From Phycisphaerales bacterium (GTDB lineage: Bacteria > Planctomycetota > Phycisphaerae > Tepidisphaerales > Tepidisphaeraceae): a stretch of DNA of 64,000 nucleotides. Under the pieces are notes generated by a model that was not told the origin of the DNA, made no database searches, and saw only the letters and a list, made by a program, of their open reading frames with translations. This document shows positions 26,240 through 35,965 of the stretch, piece by piece. Where the stretch lies: positions 124,001 through 188,000 of the forward strand of contig JADYZN010000040.1 in NCBI GenBank assembly GCA_020853095.1. The letters run 5' to 3'. The position numbers and the translations under genes were made by a program. Every line of letters starts with the position of its first letter. The stretch's first letter is position 1.

Positions 26240-29200
26240 TATCCGATGATCGTCCCGCTGATCACGCCCTTGATCGTCCGGTGATAAATCGGCGAACCGG
26301 AGATGACGGCGCCGGCCTCCACGTTGCCGTTGACCACCAGGTTCATCAGCGGCCCGCCGACGGTGGCCGTCACGCCGCCGAGGATCGACCCGCCGACCTG
26401 CAACAGGTTCAATCGATGAGTGTTGATCGACAGCGGCGTCACGCCGTTGCCGACCGATCCATCCACCGACAGCGTGCCGACGAAGCCGAAGGGCGTGCTG
26501 ACCGAACCATACAGGTTGCCGGCGCGAATCATCAGCGAACCGAGATTGCCCGCCTGTGCCAGCAACGTCGTGCCGGCGTTCAGGGAAGCGCCAACCAGCG
26601 TCACCCGGCCGATGTTCGCACCGGCGGTGATGTTGCCGTTGACGTTGCCGCCGGCGACGTTGATCGAATTGATGTTGACGCCGGCCGTGACGTTGTTGGA
26701 AATCACGTTCGGGCCGGTCAAGGCATCCGCCACCGCCGTCAGGTTGGCGATGCTGCCGGCGACGTTCAGCGATCCGACCATCTGGCCGTTGAGGCGGAAC
26801 TGCCCGACGTTGCCGGTGACGTTGACGTTCGTATTCATCGCCGCGCCGGGGATTCGCGGGGTTCCGATCGTCAGCCGCTGGAGGTTGCCGTTGATCTGCA
26901 ACACGTCGCCGATCGCGCCCAGGCTGTAGGATGAGACGATGCCGCCGACGCTGCCGTTGATGACCAGCGATCCGCCGAGCAGCGCGCCGCCCAGTCGCAG
27001 GTTGCCCAGCGCCAGCCCGCGGGCGTTCTGGCCCAGGATGGTGATGTCGCCAAGCAGGTTGTTGCCGACGAAAATCCGGTTGATCCGGCTGGTGGCGAAG
27101 ACGCTGCCGACCAGGTTGTTGGCAACCACCAGCGAGTTGATCACGCCGCTGGGGCCGATCGCGTTGATGAACGAGCCGTTCGCCATGCTGCCGCGGATGT
27201 TGATGTTGCCGATCGGGCCGGAGACCGTGAGGCCCGTGCGCAACAAGTCCGTGGCCGGCGCGAACACGCCGATCCGCCCGGTCAGGATCGACAGCCCGTC
27301 AATCAGGCTGCGCGTGCGGAGCGAGCCGATCGAATCCGCGAAAGCCAACTGCATGGGGTAAACATCCGTCGTGCCTTCACCTTTGACCGGGTTGCTGGGA
27401 ATCTCTTCGCCCGAGGCGCGGATGCGATAAGCCGAAACGGTGTTCAACGACCTTGTGCCGCGGGCGCGGACATCCTCCAGTACGCCGGTGTCGGTCACGT
27501 TGGCGATCACCGGCGTCAGGGCGGTTGTCCCCATGAATTCGTGCAGGTCGTTCACCCGGCTCAGGGACATTCCCGAGATCGGATCGAACGAATGGCCCAG
27601 TATCTCAATCGACCCTTCGCTGCGCCGAACCGAAGGCGAATATGCCGTTGTGCTGATGTTGGCGCCGTTGCCGTTGGCCACCAGATAACCCAGCGAGAAC
27701 CCGCTGACGATGCCCACCGAACGGATGCCATAGCCGGATGCGGCGATGCCGGACATCTGGCCGGTCGCCGAGTTGTACACCATCGAGTCGAGCATCCCGA
27801 ACCCGCCCGCCTGGATTGGCCCGACGCTGTTGCTGCTGATCCACGTACCGATGATCCCGCCGATCCCGGTGACGGTGATCGAACCGATGTCGTAAATCGC
27901 CCGGCCGATGGTCGTGCTCGGCGAAGTGACCTGAAGCAGGTTGTTGCTCTCAAGGGTCAATGCGAAATCCGTGGTCACGACGATGTCGGCGTTGATGAGC
28001 GCCCCGTTGACCAGCGTAATGCTTCCGATGCTGTCGAGCGAGACGATGTTGCCGCGAATGTCCGATCCCAATCCCTGGTTGGTGACGCTGTAGATGCGCC
28101 CGTTGGCGTACAGCCCCGCCTGGGAGAACGCCCCGCTGCCGCTGGGGGCGATCCCCTCGCCGATGTTGGCGTTGATGATCGATTCACCAGCGAAAATCGG
28201 GCCGTTGATCCCCTCGAACAGGCCCGGGATGTTCACCCGGTCGTTGTTGGGCGCCAACGTCCCGATGGTTCCGCCGACGTTGAAATTGCCGATCCCCTGG
28301 TTGGCGACGACCGAGATGATGTCGCCGCTGACGGAAATGCCGTTGCGCTGATCCGCAAAGGGAAGTTCGTTGGAAAAGACGCCGGTTTTTTCAACGGCCG
28401 CCCCGGTGTGGCTGCGCGCCAGCCCCAGCGTGGTTTTGCTGAACAGGGTGCCGATCGAACGGGCCGCGATGTTCACCAGCTCGCCGCCGGTGTTGTTGAC
28501 GATCGAGCTGAATCCCGTTGATGACCCGGCGATCTCGTAGATGTCGGTGATGGCCGTGCCGTTGATGTTGACGTTCAGTTCTGCCTGTCGGCTGTTGAGG
28601 CTCAGATTGGGCGCCGCGGGGAATGGTGAAAAACCGCCCCGATTGACCCGCGGCGTGGTCTGAGTGACCGATTGGCCCGCTCCGGTGATGGTCAGCCGGC
28701 CAACCTCGGCCGTGGGATTCACCCCGCCGCCGCTGGAGGTGATGTTGACCGGGCCGGTTGTCGTCACATCCACAATCGCCAGTCCCGCGCCGCCTCGCAC
28801 GCCATAGGCGGTCATCGTGATGCTGCCGACCGGCAACGAGGGATTGGAACCGGGGGTGTTGGGAACATAATTGGGATTGCGCGCCGCCACCGGCGTGAAG
28901 GTGATCTGCGATCCCGAATCATCCGTCACCGTAACCGACTGTCCCGGATCATAGGTGGCCGGCTCGGCCGTCGAGTTGCTGAAGAACCGATCCTGCCAGA
29001 TCGTTCCGCCGATGCGCAGATAACGGACGTTGCCCCCCGCGCCGGTGGAAAGCACCGGACCGCCCATCATCGCGGTGCCGAAATCGCCCGCGACGTCGAT
29101 CAGGTCGATGAATCCATCAAGCCCCACCGCATCCGCATTGGCCATCAACTTCGGCGGCGTCAGCACCGCCATGTCGCCGGCGCGGACCACGCCGATGCCC

Positions 29201-31122
29201 TTCTTGGTGATGAGATTGCCGCCGAATCGACCCGCCGCATCCACCACCTGATAATTACCGCCGATGGCGTCGGCCTGGCCCAACTGGTCGTTGACCAGCA
29301 ACAAACCCGACGTGGACCGCAGCAACCCCACGCTGCCGTTGGGAACGATCAACTGGATGCCCGATTTGGGAATCGCGCCGGCTTCCAGGCCGATGCCAGC
29401 CGCCTCGATCGAGCGCAGGTTGCCATTGGCGATGTCGATGGTCTTCGGACCACTGGACATGATCATGCCATGAGAAACCAGCGCCCCCAGGTCGCCCGAA
29501 TCCACCTCGATCGGCGTTGTCTCCAGAGAAATCGGGAAATCGGTCGATGGGAAGGCCGCGCCGAGGAACTGCGCCTGCGGCAACCATTGGTCACCCGCCG
29601 TGACAATGCCGCCCAGCGCGATGTCCCCCGCTCCGGCCATGCGAAGCGAATAGTCGATATTCCCCAACGTCGCGCTGACGCCGCTGAAGTTGGGGTCCGT
29701 CCCCGTGGCGATCGCCAGCCGATAAACGCCCGGCCGGTCAGCCGTGAATTGAAACGGTTGCCCGGCAACTGATCCCTGATCGACATCGCTGTAATCGGTC
29801 GCGATCAACCGGCCGGTGGGGTCGAAGACACCCAGGTGGATAAGCCCCGGCAAGAGGGAATCCAACTGCACCGTGTAGGTCGCTCCGGCCAGCAGCGATA
29901 CGCCGTAATAGTCGGTCAAATCCTGCGAATTCTGGTTCGCCTCCAGCGTGCCGGAAACATTGATGATGTTCGCCCCCAGGTCCCGATCCGCGATGGTTCC
30001 CAGATATTGCGGGGTGTCGAACGTGTCGTTGTTGAACGCCGCGACGCCTCCCAGCCGCCCATGCTCAAACGGATAGATGCCATTGAAAATGAACTGGCGA
30101 TCCTCCACCTCCACCTGCTGCGTGCCCATGCTCGGCACCAGTTGGCTGTGCGTGACGTGGGTCTTGCCGGTGTATCCGCCGGTCAACGACACGATCTGGC
30201 CGACCGTCCCCCCCACCTCGATGTCCACGCCCGTTTGATACGTGGACAAACCCACCGCGGCCGTCGCCGCATCCACCGCATCCGTCCCGATCGAAGCGTA
30301 ACTGATGATGTTGCGCGCATCCCCGGAGACCGTGAAGTTGTTGCTCAAAAAGGTTGCGCCGGCAAAGTCATTGCCCGCGTTGCCCGTCAACAGCCAGCCG
30401 GCATAGAACGTCTCGATCGAACCGGTGATGTTCACCCGACCGGTCACCGTCCCGCCAAAGGCGAACGTCCCCAGCGTCTGTTGATTGGCGATCACCAGGC
30501 CCGCCACGACATTGCGCGAGTCGCCGGCCAGATCGTCCACCGCCGGCCGAACACCCAGCGCCCCGCCCAGCGTGCCGGCCAGGATCGGCCGGCTGTCCTC
30601 ATTTTCCGCGTCGCCGATGTCCTTGGTCCGCGCCCCCAGATAAATCGCCCCGGTTCCTTCCGGCGTATTGACGTTGATGATCGGCCCCAGGTTGCTCTGG
30701 ACGTTCAGTCCGCTGGCCAGCGACCCGGAATACGGCTCCATCGGGCCGATCCCCGTGTCGCTGACGGTCACCTTGGCGATGGCGATGTATGATTTCTCAT
30801 CCCCCTTCGTGACGTAAACCTGGAACAAATCCGCCCCATCCCCATCCTCCACGCTCGAAGGGGCGAGGTTGCCCAGCGTCAGCGCATTGGTGTCCTTGTC
30901 AACGTACCCCGCGATGAACTCCGCCACCGCGTTACCGCCCACCGCGATCTTCACGACATTGTCGTCGGCATCCTTGTAATACTGGATGGTTGCGATCGGA
31001 GCGCCGCCTGGCGTGAACCCCCCGCCGGCGATGGTCGTCAGCAGTTGCCTCTTCTCAAGCGACTCGACCAACACGAGGCCGCGGGTGCGCTGGGACAGAC
31101 CGGACGGGCGGGGCAATGACAT
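26239..31122 (-). CDS. Giant surface protein (1627 aa) with planctomycete N-terminal motif and beta-helix-like repeats
   Basis: The N-terminus contains LVESLEKRQLLTTIAGGG (19-36), the planctomycete extracellular motif, with no classical hydrophobic signal peptide before it. The rest is rich in Gly, Asn, Ile and Val in short irregular repeats such as INVAGGNVNGNITAGANIG and VTGNVGQFRLNGQMVGSLNV, the pattern of a long parallel beta-helix or autotransporter-like passenger. Around residues 370-500 there is a segment like bacterial pre-peptidase domains (FDTPQYLGTIADRDLG; VYRLAIATG). No catalytic site was recognised. AGGAG stands nine bases before the ATG; a promoter lies at 31255-31283. The downstream sulfotransferase overlaps the stop codon. 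Confidence 0.85.
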   Translation of the reverse strand: MSLPRPSGLSQRTRGLVLVESLEKRQLLTTIAGGGFTPGGAPIATIQYYKDADDNVVKIAVGGNAVAEFIAGYVDKDTNALTLGNLAPSSVEDGDGADLFQVYVTKGDEKSYIAIAKVTVSDTGIGPMEPYSGSLASGLNVQSNLGPIINVNTPEGTGAIYLGARTKDIGDAENEDSRPILAGTLGGALGVRPAVDDLAGDSRNVVAGLVIANQQTLGTFAFGGTVTGRVNITGSIETFYAGWLLTGNAGNDFAGATFLSNNFTVSGDARNIISYASIGTDAVDAATAAVGLSTYQTGVDIEVGGTVGQIVSLTGGYTGKTHVTHSQLVPSMGTQQVEVEDRQFIFNGIYPFEHGRLGGVAAFNNDTFDTPQYLGTIADRDLGANIINVSGTLEANQNSQDLTDYYGVSLLAGATYTVQLDSLLPGLIHLGVFDPTGRLIATDYSDVDQGSVAGQPFQFTADRPGVYRLAIATGTDPNFSGVSATLGNIDYSLRMAGAGDIALGGIVTAGDQWLPQAQFLGAAFPSTDFPISLETTPIEVDSGDLGALVSHGMIMSSGPKTIDIANGNLRSIEAAGIGLEAGAIPKSGIQLIVPNGSVGLLRSTSGLLLVNDQLGQADAIGGNYQVVDAAGRFGGNLITKKGIGVVRAGDMAVLTPPKLMANADAVGLDGFIDLIDVAGDFGTAMMGGPVLSTGAGGNVRYLRIGGTIWQDRFFSNSTAEPATYDPGQSVTVTDDSGSQITFTPVAARNPNYVPNTPGSNPSLPVGSITMTAYGVRGGAGLAIVDVTTTGPVNITSSGGGVNPTAEVGRLTITGAGQSVTQTTPRVNRGGFSPFPAAPNLSLNSRQAELNVNINGTAITDIYEIAGSSTGFSSIVNNTGGELVNIAARSIGTLFSKTTLGLARSHTGAAVEKTGVFSNELPFADQRNGISVSGDIISVVANQGIGNFNVGGTIGTLAPNNDRVNIPGLFEGINGPIFAGESIINANIGEGIAPSGSGAFSQAGLYANGRIYSVTNQGLGSDIRGNIVSLDSIGSITLVNGALINADIVVTTDFALTLESNNLLQVTSPSTTIGRAIYDIGSITVTGIGGIIGTWISSNSVGPIQAGGFGMLDSMVYNSATGQMSGIAASGYGIRSVGIVSGFSLGYLVANGNGANISTTAYSPSVRRSEGSIEILGHSFDPISGMSLSRVNDLHEFMGTTALTPVIANVTDTGVLEDVRARGTRSLNTVSAYRIRASGEEIPSNPVKGEGTTDVYPMQLAFADSIGSLRTRSLIDGLSILTGRIGVFAPATDLLRTGLTVSGPIGNINIRGSMANGSFINAIGPSGVINSLVVANNLVGSVFATSRINRIFVGNNLLGDITILGQNARGLALGNLRLGGALLGGSLVINGSVGGIVSSYSLGAIGDVLQINGNLQRLTIGTPRIPGAAMNTNVNVTGNVGQFRLNGQMVGSLNVAGSIANLTAVADALTGPNVISNNVTAGVNINSINVAGGNVNGNITAGANIGRVTLVGASLNAGTTLLAQAGNLGSLMIRAGNLYGSVSTPFGFVGTLSVDGSVGNGVTPLSINTHRLNLLQVGGSILGGVTATVGGPLMNLVVNGNVEAGAVISGSPIYHRTIKGVISGTIIG

Positions 31123-31254
31123 GGATGCTTCTCCTAATGGTGAATGTCTCGGCGAACACCCGCGGGTGCGGCAGATGATGACACTGGTTTGAACGATCCA
31201 CCCTGAATTTTATTTCCTTCGATTCCTTTACAAATCCAGTGCCCTCAAAGGGCG

Positions 31255-31283
31255 TTTGTATCATTGCCCTTCGGGGGTGTCAA
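31255..31283 (-). promoter_or_regulatory. Promoter of the surface protein-sulfotransferase operon
   Basis: On the minus strand a perfect TTGACA (31278-31283) is 17 bases from TACAAA (31255-31260). Predicted transcription starts near 31248, leaving a leader of about 125 bases. A small hairpin (GCCCT/AGGGC, 31241-31253) sits right at the predicted transcript 5' end and could stabilise the mRNA. Confidence 0.55.
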
Positions 31284-31318
31284 CGAACTCCAAGTGTTTC
31301 AACAGCCTGTAAATGCGT

Positions 31319-32524
31319 TCAATTGCCCCGTTCCGACAAAGCCGGTGAGACCGGGCCTCTTGATGCCATTTTGACGCCCCAAAACATCGCGTAACCGAGC
31401 AAGATCACCCCCCCAAGGGGTTGCGGCCCAAGGGTCATGTAACCCCGCCCGCCAAACCACGCCGCGATGTGTACCGAGAGCATGAGCAGATACGCCAAAA
31501 CCACCAATCCGCGCTCCCAGAACGGCCGATGGTTCGCAAAAGTCAGCACCACAACCCACGTCGCCGCCGGAGCAAGAATCAGATACGTTACCGTTTCGGT
31601 GGCCGGGCCCAGTACCGTCATCCATCCGCATCCCATCACAAACGCCGCCACCAGCAGCCGATCCATCCCCCAACCGCGCCGTTGTCCCACCCAGCAGATG
31701 CCCGCCATCCACGCCGCCACCAGGATTTCGATCAACTTGTATGCCCTGTCGCTCATGTCCAGCCCCAGCCAGACCTTGGCAATCAGCCGCACATCCCGAT
31801 ACCACTCCCGAACCGGCACCACCTGGCGATTTTCCTGCCAGACGTACGCAAACCAGTCCCGGTATTGCCCCCGCACGTATTCCGGGCGTTGCAGCACGAA
31901 TGGCAGCAACAATCCGATCCCCAGTGCCAATGCCAATCGCCACCCCAGTTGTTTTGGATACAACAACACCAGCAACATCCCCAGCGCGACCGGATAAACC
32001 TTGAACAACGCGGAGACCGCCAGGCACGCGGCCGCGAGATTCCAGCGTTTGTCCATCACCGCCGCCACGCTCGCCAGCAACAAACCGACAACCAAGGCGT
32101 TGGGCTGACCATTGTTGATATTGGCCAGGGCATCGGGAAAAACCAGCAGGAAAATAATCGCCGCCAGGCCCGCATCACAATGTCTCGGCAACCCCCGCCG
32201 GCAGCACCACAACAACCCCCACACCAGCGCTGTCACGTTGATCCACCGCCAGAGGATGCCACCCAGTTTTTCCGGCAGCCACGAGACAGGAACCAACCCC
32301 GCCGCCACGATCGGGCTGTAGCGAAAACCCAATGCGCTCTTGAGATATAAGTCCTCTCCCTGCCACCACTTCTGCGCGGCTTCATAAAAGACCGGATAAA
32401 CGCTCTGGCGATGCGGCGACTGCACCCCCACGCGCACGCTGACAAAGATCACCGCTGCCACCCATAAGACAACCACCCCTTTCACCATTGCCGGCCAACG
32501 GCGCCATTGTTCAGCCCAGGTCAT
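31319..32524 (-). CDS. Polytopic GT87-family (DUF2029) glycosyltransferase
   Basis: The 401-residue protein has about nine to ten hydrophobic helices. Conserved blocks of the GT87 mannosyltransferase-like family are visible: the VYPVFYEAAQKWWQGEDLY loop near residue 42, FRYSPIVAAGLVP, and INNGQPNALVVGLLL around residues 137-151. Such enzymes use polyprenyl-phosphate sugars and transfer on the outer face of the cytoplasmic membrane. It is the last gene of the glycan set: its start overlaps the end of the ChbG/HpnK-like gene by 14 bases. The 194-base gap to the surface protein gene carries that gene's own promoter. Confidence 0.82.
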   Translation of the reverse strand: MTWAEQWRRWPAMVKGVVVLWVAAVIFVSVRVGVQSPHRQSVYPVFYEAAQKWWQGEDLYLKSALGFRYSPIVAAGLVPVSWLPEKLGGILWRWINVTALVWGLLWCCRRGLPRHCDAGLAAIIFLLVFPDALANINNGQPNALVVGLLLASVAAVMDKRWNLAAACLAVSALFKVYPVALGMLLVLLYPKQLGWRLALALGIGLLLPFVLQRPEYVRGQYRDWFAYVWQENRQVVPVREWYRDVRLIAKVWLGLDMSDRAYKLIEILVAAWMAGICWVGQRRGWGMDRLLVAAFVMGCGWMTVLGPATETVTYLILAPAATWVVVLTFANHRPFWERGLVVLAYLLMLSVHIAAWFGGRGYMTLGPQPLGGVILLGYAMFWGVKMASRGPVSPALSERGN

Positions 32525-33377
32525 GCTTCCCCCACAGTTTTGATTTGGTGGTTAAACAAGATCTAAAACCTTCCCAGTGCTGGGGTTGCGTTAATGCTTG
32601 CAACTCCTGTTGACGCTGTGAGATATAACTGTCCCGGCCGACTAGGGATTCATCGTATCGTCCGGGATGGACGACCCATTCCACAACTCCTGATTCTGGA
32701 AGCAGTTGCAAGTATTGTTGCCAGGGGAATGGCTGGCTTAAATCCTGTTGGCTCAACATGCCAAAGAAATAATCGTTTGTTTGAATGTGATGCTGGGATA
32801 ATTCACCATGTGCCCGCCGGCCAAGCCAATGAGCGGCCCGACGCCGAAGCCGGGTGGTTTTTATGTTTCGCATCATCGCAGACGGTTCAACCGTGGTTCG
32901 CGTGATCGGCGGCAACAATCGTTGTTCAATCGCGCGAATCAAAGCCTGTCGGATGGTCGGTAGCTGATGCGCATGGTGATGGGCATCCACATAAGCGGGC
33001 GGGCGGCCAAGAATCGATTCAAATTCCCTTGCCTGTGCCGTGATTTCATCAAATACGGCCGATGGGTTGATCCGGCCGGTCAATGCTCGTGCCCACAGCG
33101 CGCCATTGCCCAGCAGATTTCCTTCCCGATCCGTCAATCCCGACCCATCCAATCGGCTCAAAGGCTTTCCGCCGCCGGTCAGGACAAGATGCAGGCCGAC
33201 TTCCAGCGCCGGGGCCTGTGACAGCAAATCCACGGATGATCGGACATGCTCTGTCGTGGTGACCATCATGCTGGTGGCGGTCACAGGTCCGTTCAGATGG
33301 GCGTCGATGATGCCCTGGCTGGTTGGCCGGCCAAAGCCAAAATCATCCGCCGTCACAATGATTGAAGGGAAGCTCAT
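32511..33377 (-). CDS. ChbG/HpnK (YdjC) family deacetylase
   Basis: The 288-residue protein starts with IIVTADDFGFGRPTSQGII (metal-binding DD at 11-12) and has YVDAHHHAHQLPTIRQAL in the middle, the two metal and active-site blocks of the YdjC/ChbG/HpnK family. These enzymes remove acetyl groups from N-acetylglucosamine-containing oligosaccharides or hopanoid glycosides. Neighbours are GT2 (upstream, overlapping by the ATGA 33374-33377) and GT87 (downstream, overlapping by 14 bases), so a role in trimming a glycolipid or glycan intermediate is likely. The exact substrate is unknown. Confidence 0.88.
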   Translation of the reverse strand: MSFPSIIVTADDFGFGRPTSQGIIDAHLNGPVTATSMMVTTTEHVRSSVDLLSQAPALEVGLHLVLTGGGKPLSRLDGSGLTDREGNLLGNGALWARALTGRINPSAVFDEITAQAREFESILGRPPAYVDAHHHAHQLPTIRQALIRAIEQRLLPPITRTTVEPSAMMRNIKTTRLRRRAAHWLGRRAHGELSQHHIQTNDYFFGMLSQQDLSQPFPWQQYLQLLPESGVVEWVVHPGRYDESLVGRDSYISQRQQELQALTQPQHWEGFRSCLTTKSKLWGKHDLG

Positions 33378-34192
33378 TTGGTGAGCGGTGCGGGCTGAAT
33401 CGCAACATCAAGCGGCCGGGCATCCGATGGTGTTTGTCGCAAACTTTTGCGTAATTTCAACGTTTCAAACAACATCGGCCACCCATGGCGGACCATGCGC
33501 ACGGTGGTTGGGTCAACGTAGCTGAAGTTGACGGGCGCTTCGCCGGTTTTCATGCCGGCCGCACCGGCGCGGGCGAGCAGTTCCACGTCAAAAAAGAATC
33601 CATCGGTTCGCATGTGGGGCGACAATCGCTTCCATGCGGCGGCCGTCATGCCTTTGAGGCCGGCCTGCGTGTCCAGGATGGTGATCGGTAACATCTTGCG
33701 GAGCCACCAGTTAAACGTCCGGCTCATCAGATGTCGTTTGTAAATCGACGGAAAGTCGCGCGGGCTGATCAGGTATCGTGAATCGGCATGGATTCGATTG
33801 ACCACCGCCAGGTCAAATCCTTGCTTGAGCACGTCCATCAATTTGATCGCTTCATCCGGATCGTAAGCCAGGTCCACATCCGTGAAAAAACGGTATTCGG
33901 TGTCGGCCAGATCCAGGCCGCGACGCAGGGCGTACCCTTTGCCGTGATTTTCCGTATAAATTTCCACCCGCAGAAGCGGCGAATCCTCAGCCAGCAATTC
34001 GGTCAGACGTTTCGGCGTGTCATCGGAACATCCATCGCAGACGAACAACACGCACCAATCGGGGTTCTGCTCCACAAATCGCCGCAGACGCACCACAGTC
34101 CGGTCAATGAACGCGATGGCATTGTAGGTGGGAACCACCAGCGTGGCGCGCGGCGAGAATCCTTTGCGGTCCGGCGATGAAAGAAAAGACAT
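33374..34192 (-). CDS. Family 2 glycosyltransferase (dolichyl-phosphate glucosyltransferase-like)
   Basis: The 272-residue protein has a GT-A fold start TLVVPTYNAIAFIDRTVVRL, an acceptor loop NHGKGYALRRGLDLADTEY and the metal-binding FFTDVDLAYDPDEA (DVD). This combination with the NxGKGxALRxG block resembles Alg5/DPM1-like polyprenyl-phosphate sugar transferases. It could make the lipid-linked donor used by the GT87 protein two genes downstream. There is no C-terminal membrane segment. The stop overlaps the start of the deacetylase gene by four bases (ATGA). Confidence 0.88.
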   Translation of the reverse strand: MSFLSSPDRKGFSPRATLVVPTYNAIAFIDRTVVRLRRFVEQNPDWCVLFVCDGCSDDTPKRLTELLAEDSPLLRVEIYTENHGKGYALRRGLDLADTEYRFFTDVDLAYDPDEAIKLMDVLKQGFDLAVVNRIHADSRYLISPRDFPSIYKRHLMSRTFNWWLRKMLPITILDTQAGLKGMTAAAWKRLSPHMRTDGFFFDVELLARAGAAGMKTGEAPVNFSYVDPTTVRMVRHGWPMLFETLKLRKSLRQTPSDARPLDVAIQPAPLTK

Positions 34193-34263
34193 TGATTCAC
34201 GCTCCGCGCTTGATCAACAGGCCGGACATCATGCCCGGCCGGAATCCTCCGCGCAAGCGTATT

Positions 34264-35538
34264 TTAGCGTTGATGGGCGTGGACGCCAGTTTGAGGTTCA
34301 AAAAGACCTGAGATCACCCGCTCAAACATCGGCAGTGTTTTTTCGTCGCAATAGGCGGTTTCAAATGCCTTGCGAGCGGCGATTTTCATCGCGCCAAAGG
34401 AGGCCGGGTCGGCCATGGCCGATTCGATAAACCCAACCACCGCATCCACATCCCCTTCGCGCACGCTTAAACCACATCCGAACCGTACAATCGCCTCATC
34501 CACGTTGCTGCCGGCCGGCCCGACGTACAGGATCGGCAACCCCATCGCCAGGTTGGCGTGCATCTTGCTCGGGCTCATCACGCCGGCCATGTCTTCCCGA
34601 AGGCTGATCAACGCGCAACCGGCCGCGGCCATGATCCGGATGGTATCCTGCTTTTGTTGAACGTACCCATGCAAAACGAAGTTCTCCAATCCCTCGCGCT
34701 GGCGGATTTCCTTCAGTCCATCCCAGGCTTTGCCGCCGCCGACGAACAGGAAAACCACTTCGCGATCGCGCAGCCGACGGGCGGCCTGGATGATCGTGTC
34801 GAACCGATGGCCAAATCCGGCATTTCCGAGATACAGCACGATGAATTTCCCGGCCAGTGGTGGTTGTTCCATCGGCGGCCACGGAGAAAGATCGGTGGCG
34901 GAAGGGGCGAAGTAAGCCGCTTTTTCCCAATTGGGAATGACCGTCGTCGCAAGCGTACGATGGGGCCGGCAATATTGATCCAGCAGCAGGTCGGCCATCG
35001 CGTGATCGAGGCAGATCAGATGATCCAGACGGCCAAACAACTGGCGGTTGAGCCATCGCATCGACCGGCTGACGAGGCCTCCTGTTTTGAAAATTCCCGC
35101 GCGTTCTGTCGCTTCGGGATAACAATCCATGTTCCACAGAACCAGCTTGGTCCGCGGATGCAACGCGCGATGCAGGATGGAAGTCCATGCGATGTAAGGT
35201 GGCGTCGTCAACGAAATAATGACATCCTGAGGCGCAAGCCGCGTCATCCGATACGCGGCGCCAAGGTAAAAACTGGCGTAGTCGATGCAGCGTTTGATGA
35301 TCGTTTTTTTTCCCAGCCTCGGCGTCCAGATGCGATGCACACGGGGATTGTCGCCGGCCGACTGTTCCACCTGCGAGGCTTCGACATAACCGCCCCGGCT
35401 GGCAATGATCGTCATCTGGTGGCCATGTTCGGCCAGTCCTTCAGCCAACGATGCGGCCAGGTGGGCGGTTGGGCTGATGTCCGGGGCGTAAAACTGGTTG
35501 ATGATCGTGATTCGCATGAAAGGGAAAATCCGAGCCAT
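34264..35538 (-). CDS. GT-B glycosyltransferase, GT4 (WbuB-like) family
   Basis: The 424-residue protein begins with ITIINQFYAPDISPTAHLAASLAEGLAEHGH (residues 10-40), an N-terminal GT-B half, and carries FIVLYLGNAGFGHRFD and later SPSKMHANLAMGLPILYVG, the donor-binding E/H-x7-E-type region of GT4 enzymes, typical of WbuB-like exopolysaccharide transferases. The ATG at 35538 directly follows the STAS gene stop (TGAATG), which favours coupling and this start; an ATG at 35517 is an alternative. The 71 bases to the next gene contain no clear signal. Confidence 0.87.
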   Translation of the reverse strand: MARIFPFMRITIINQFYAPDISPTAHLAASLAEGLAEHGHQMTIIASRGGYVEASQVEQSAGDNPRVHRIWTPRLGKKTIIKRCIDYASFYLGAAYRMTRLAPQDVIISLTTPPYIAWTSILHRALHPRTKLVLWNMDCYPEATERAGIFKTGGLVSRSMRWLNRQLFGRLDHLICLDHAMADLLLDQYCRPHRTLATTVIPNWEKAAYFAPSATDLSPWPPMEQPPLAGKFIVLYLGNAGFGHRFDTIIQAARRLRDREVVFLFVGGGKAWDGLKEIRQREGLENFVLHGYVQQKQDTIRIMAAAGCALISLREDMAGVMSPSKMHANLAMGLPILYVGPAGSNVDEAIVRFGCGLSVREGDVDAVVGFIESAMADPASFGAMKIAARKAFETAYCDEKTLPMFERVISGLFEPQTGVHAHQR

Positions 35539-35880
35539 TCATTTTCTGGATTCGATCTGCAATGTGGCCAGGGCGGTGGTGACGTTGTCGCTGAAGGTGA
35601 AAATTTTGTCCAGTCCCGTGACGAGAAACGTGCCCCAGATGTGGGTGCTGATGCCGCACAGGACCAACCGGCCCCCTTCGGCGAGCGTCTGGCCCCGCAC
35701 GCGCAGCAAATGTGCGATGTTGGAGGAATTGACGAACCGGATGGCGTCAAAATCCAGTACCACGTCCAGCGGGTGGGAACCGGCGGCGGCCCGTTCGACG
35801 GCGGCCATGTCCTCGCTGAATTGGGGATCGTCCCCAAGGTGCGCTACCGCGATCGTGTCAGACCATTTTTCCACCGGCAT
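35539..35880 (-). CDS. STAS-domain protein (anti-sigma-factor antagonist type)
   Basis: The 113-residue protein is a single STAS domain: LDVVLDFDAIRFVNSSNIAHLLRV (37-61) holds the strand-helix with the regulatory serine pair, and a final helix follows. Such proteins are phosphorylated by HPK-like kinases and act as partner switches, although no kinase or phosphatase is in the window. It heads the minus-strand set STAS-GT4-GT2-deacetylase-GT87, with its stop directly before the GT4 start. Phosphorylation-dependent control of glycan synthesis is a possible reading. The upstream 85 bases show no clear promoter. Confidence 0.82.
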   Translation of the reverse strand: MPVEKWSDTIAVAHLGDDPQFSEDMAAVERAAAGSHPLDVVLDFDAIRFVNSSNIAHLLRVRGQTLAEGGRLVLCGISTHIWGTFLVTGLDKIFTFSDNVTTALATLQIESRK

Positions 35881-35965
35881 GGCGCTGTTCCGTTCCGAGT
35901 CCGTCCGCGAACCGGAAACACCGTAACCCCGATGCGCGGATTTGGCAATTTGCGATTCGCGTGAT

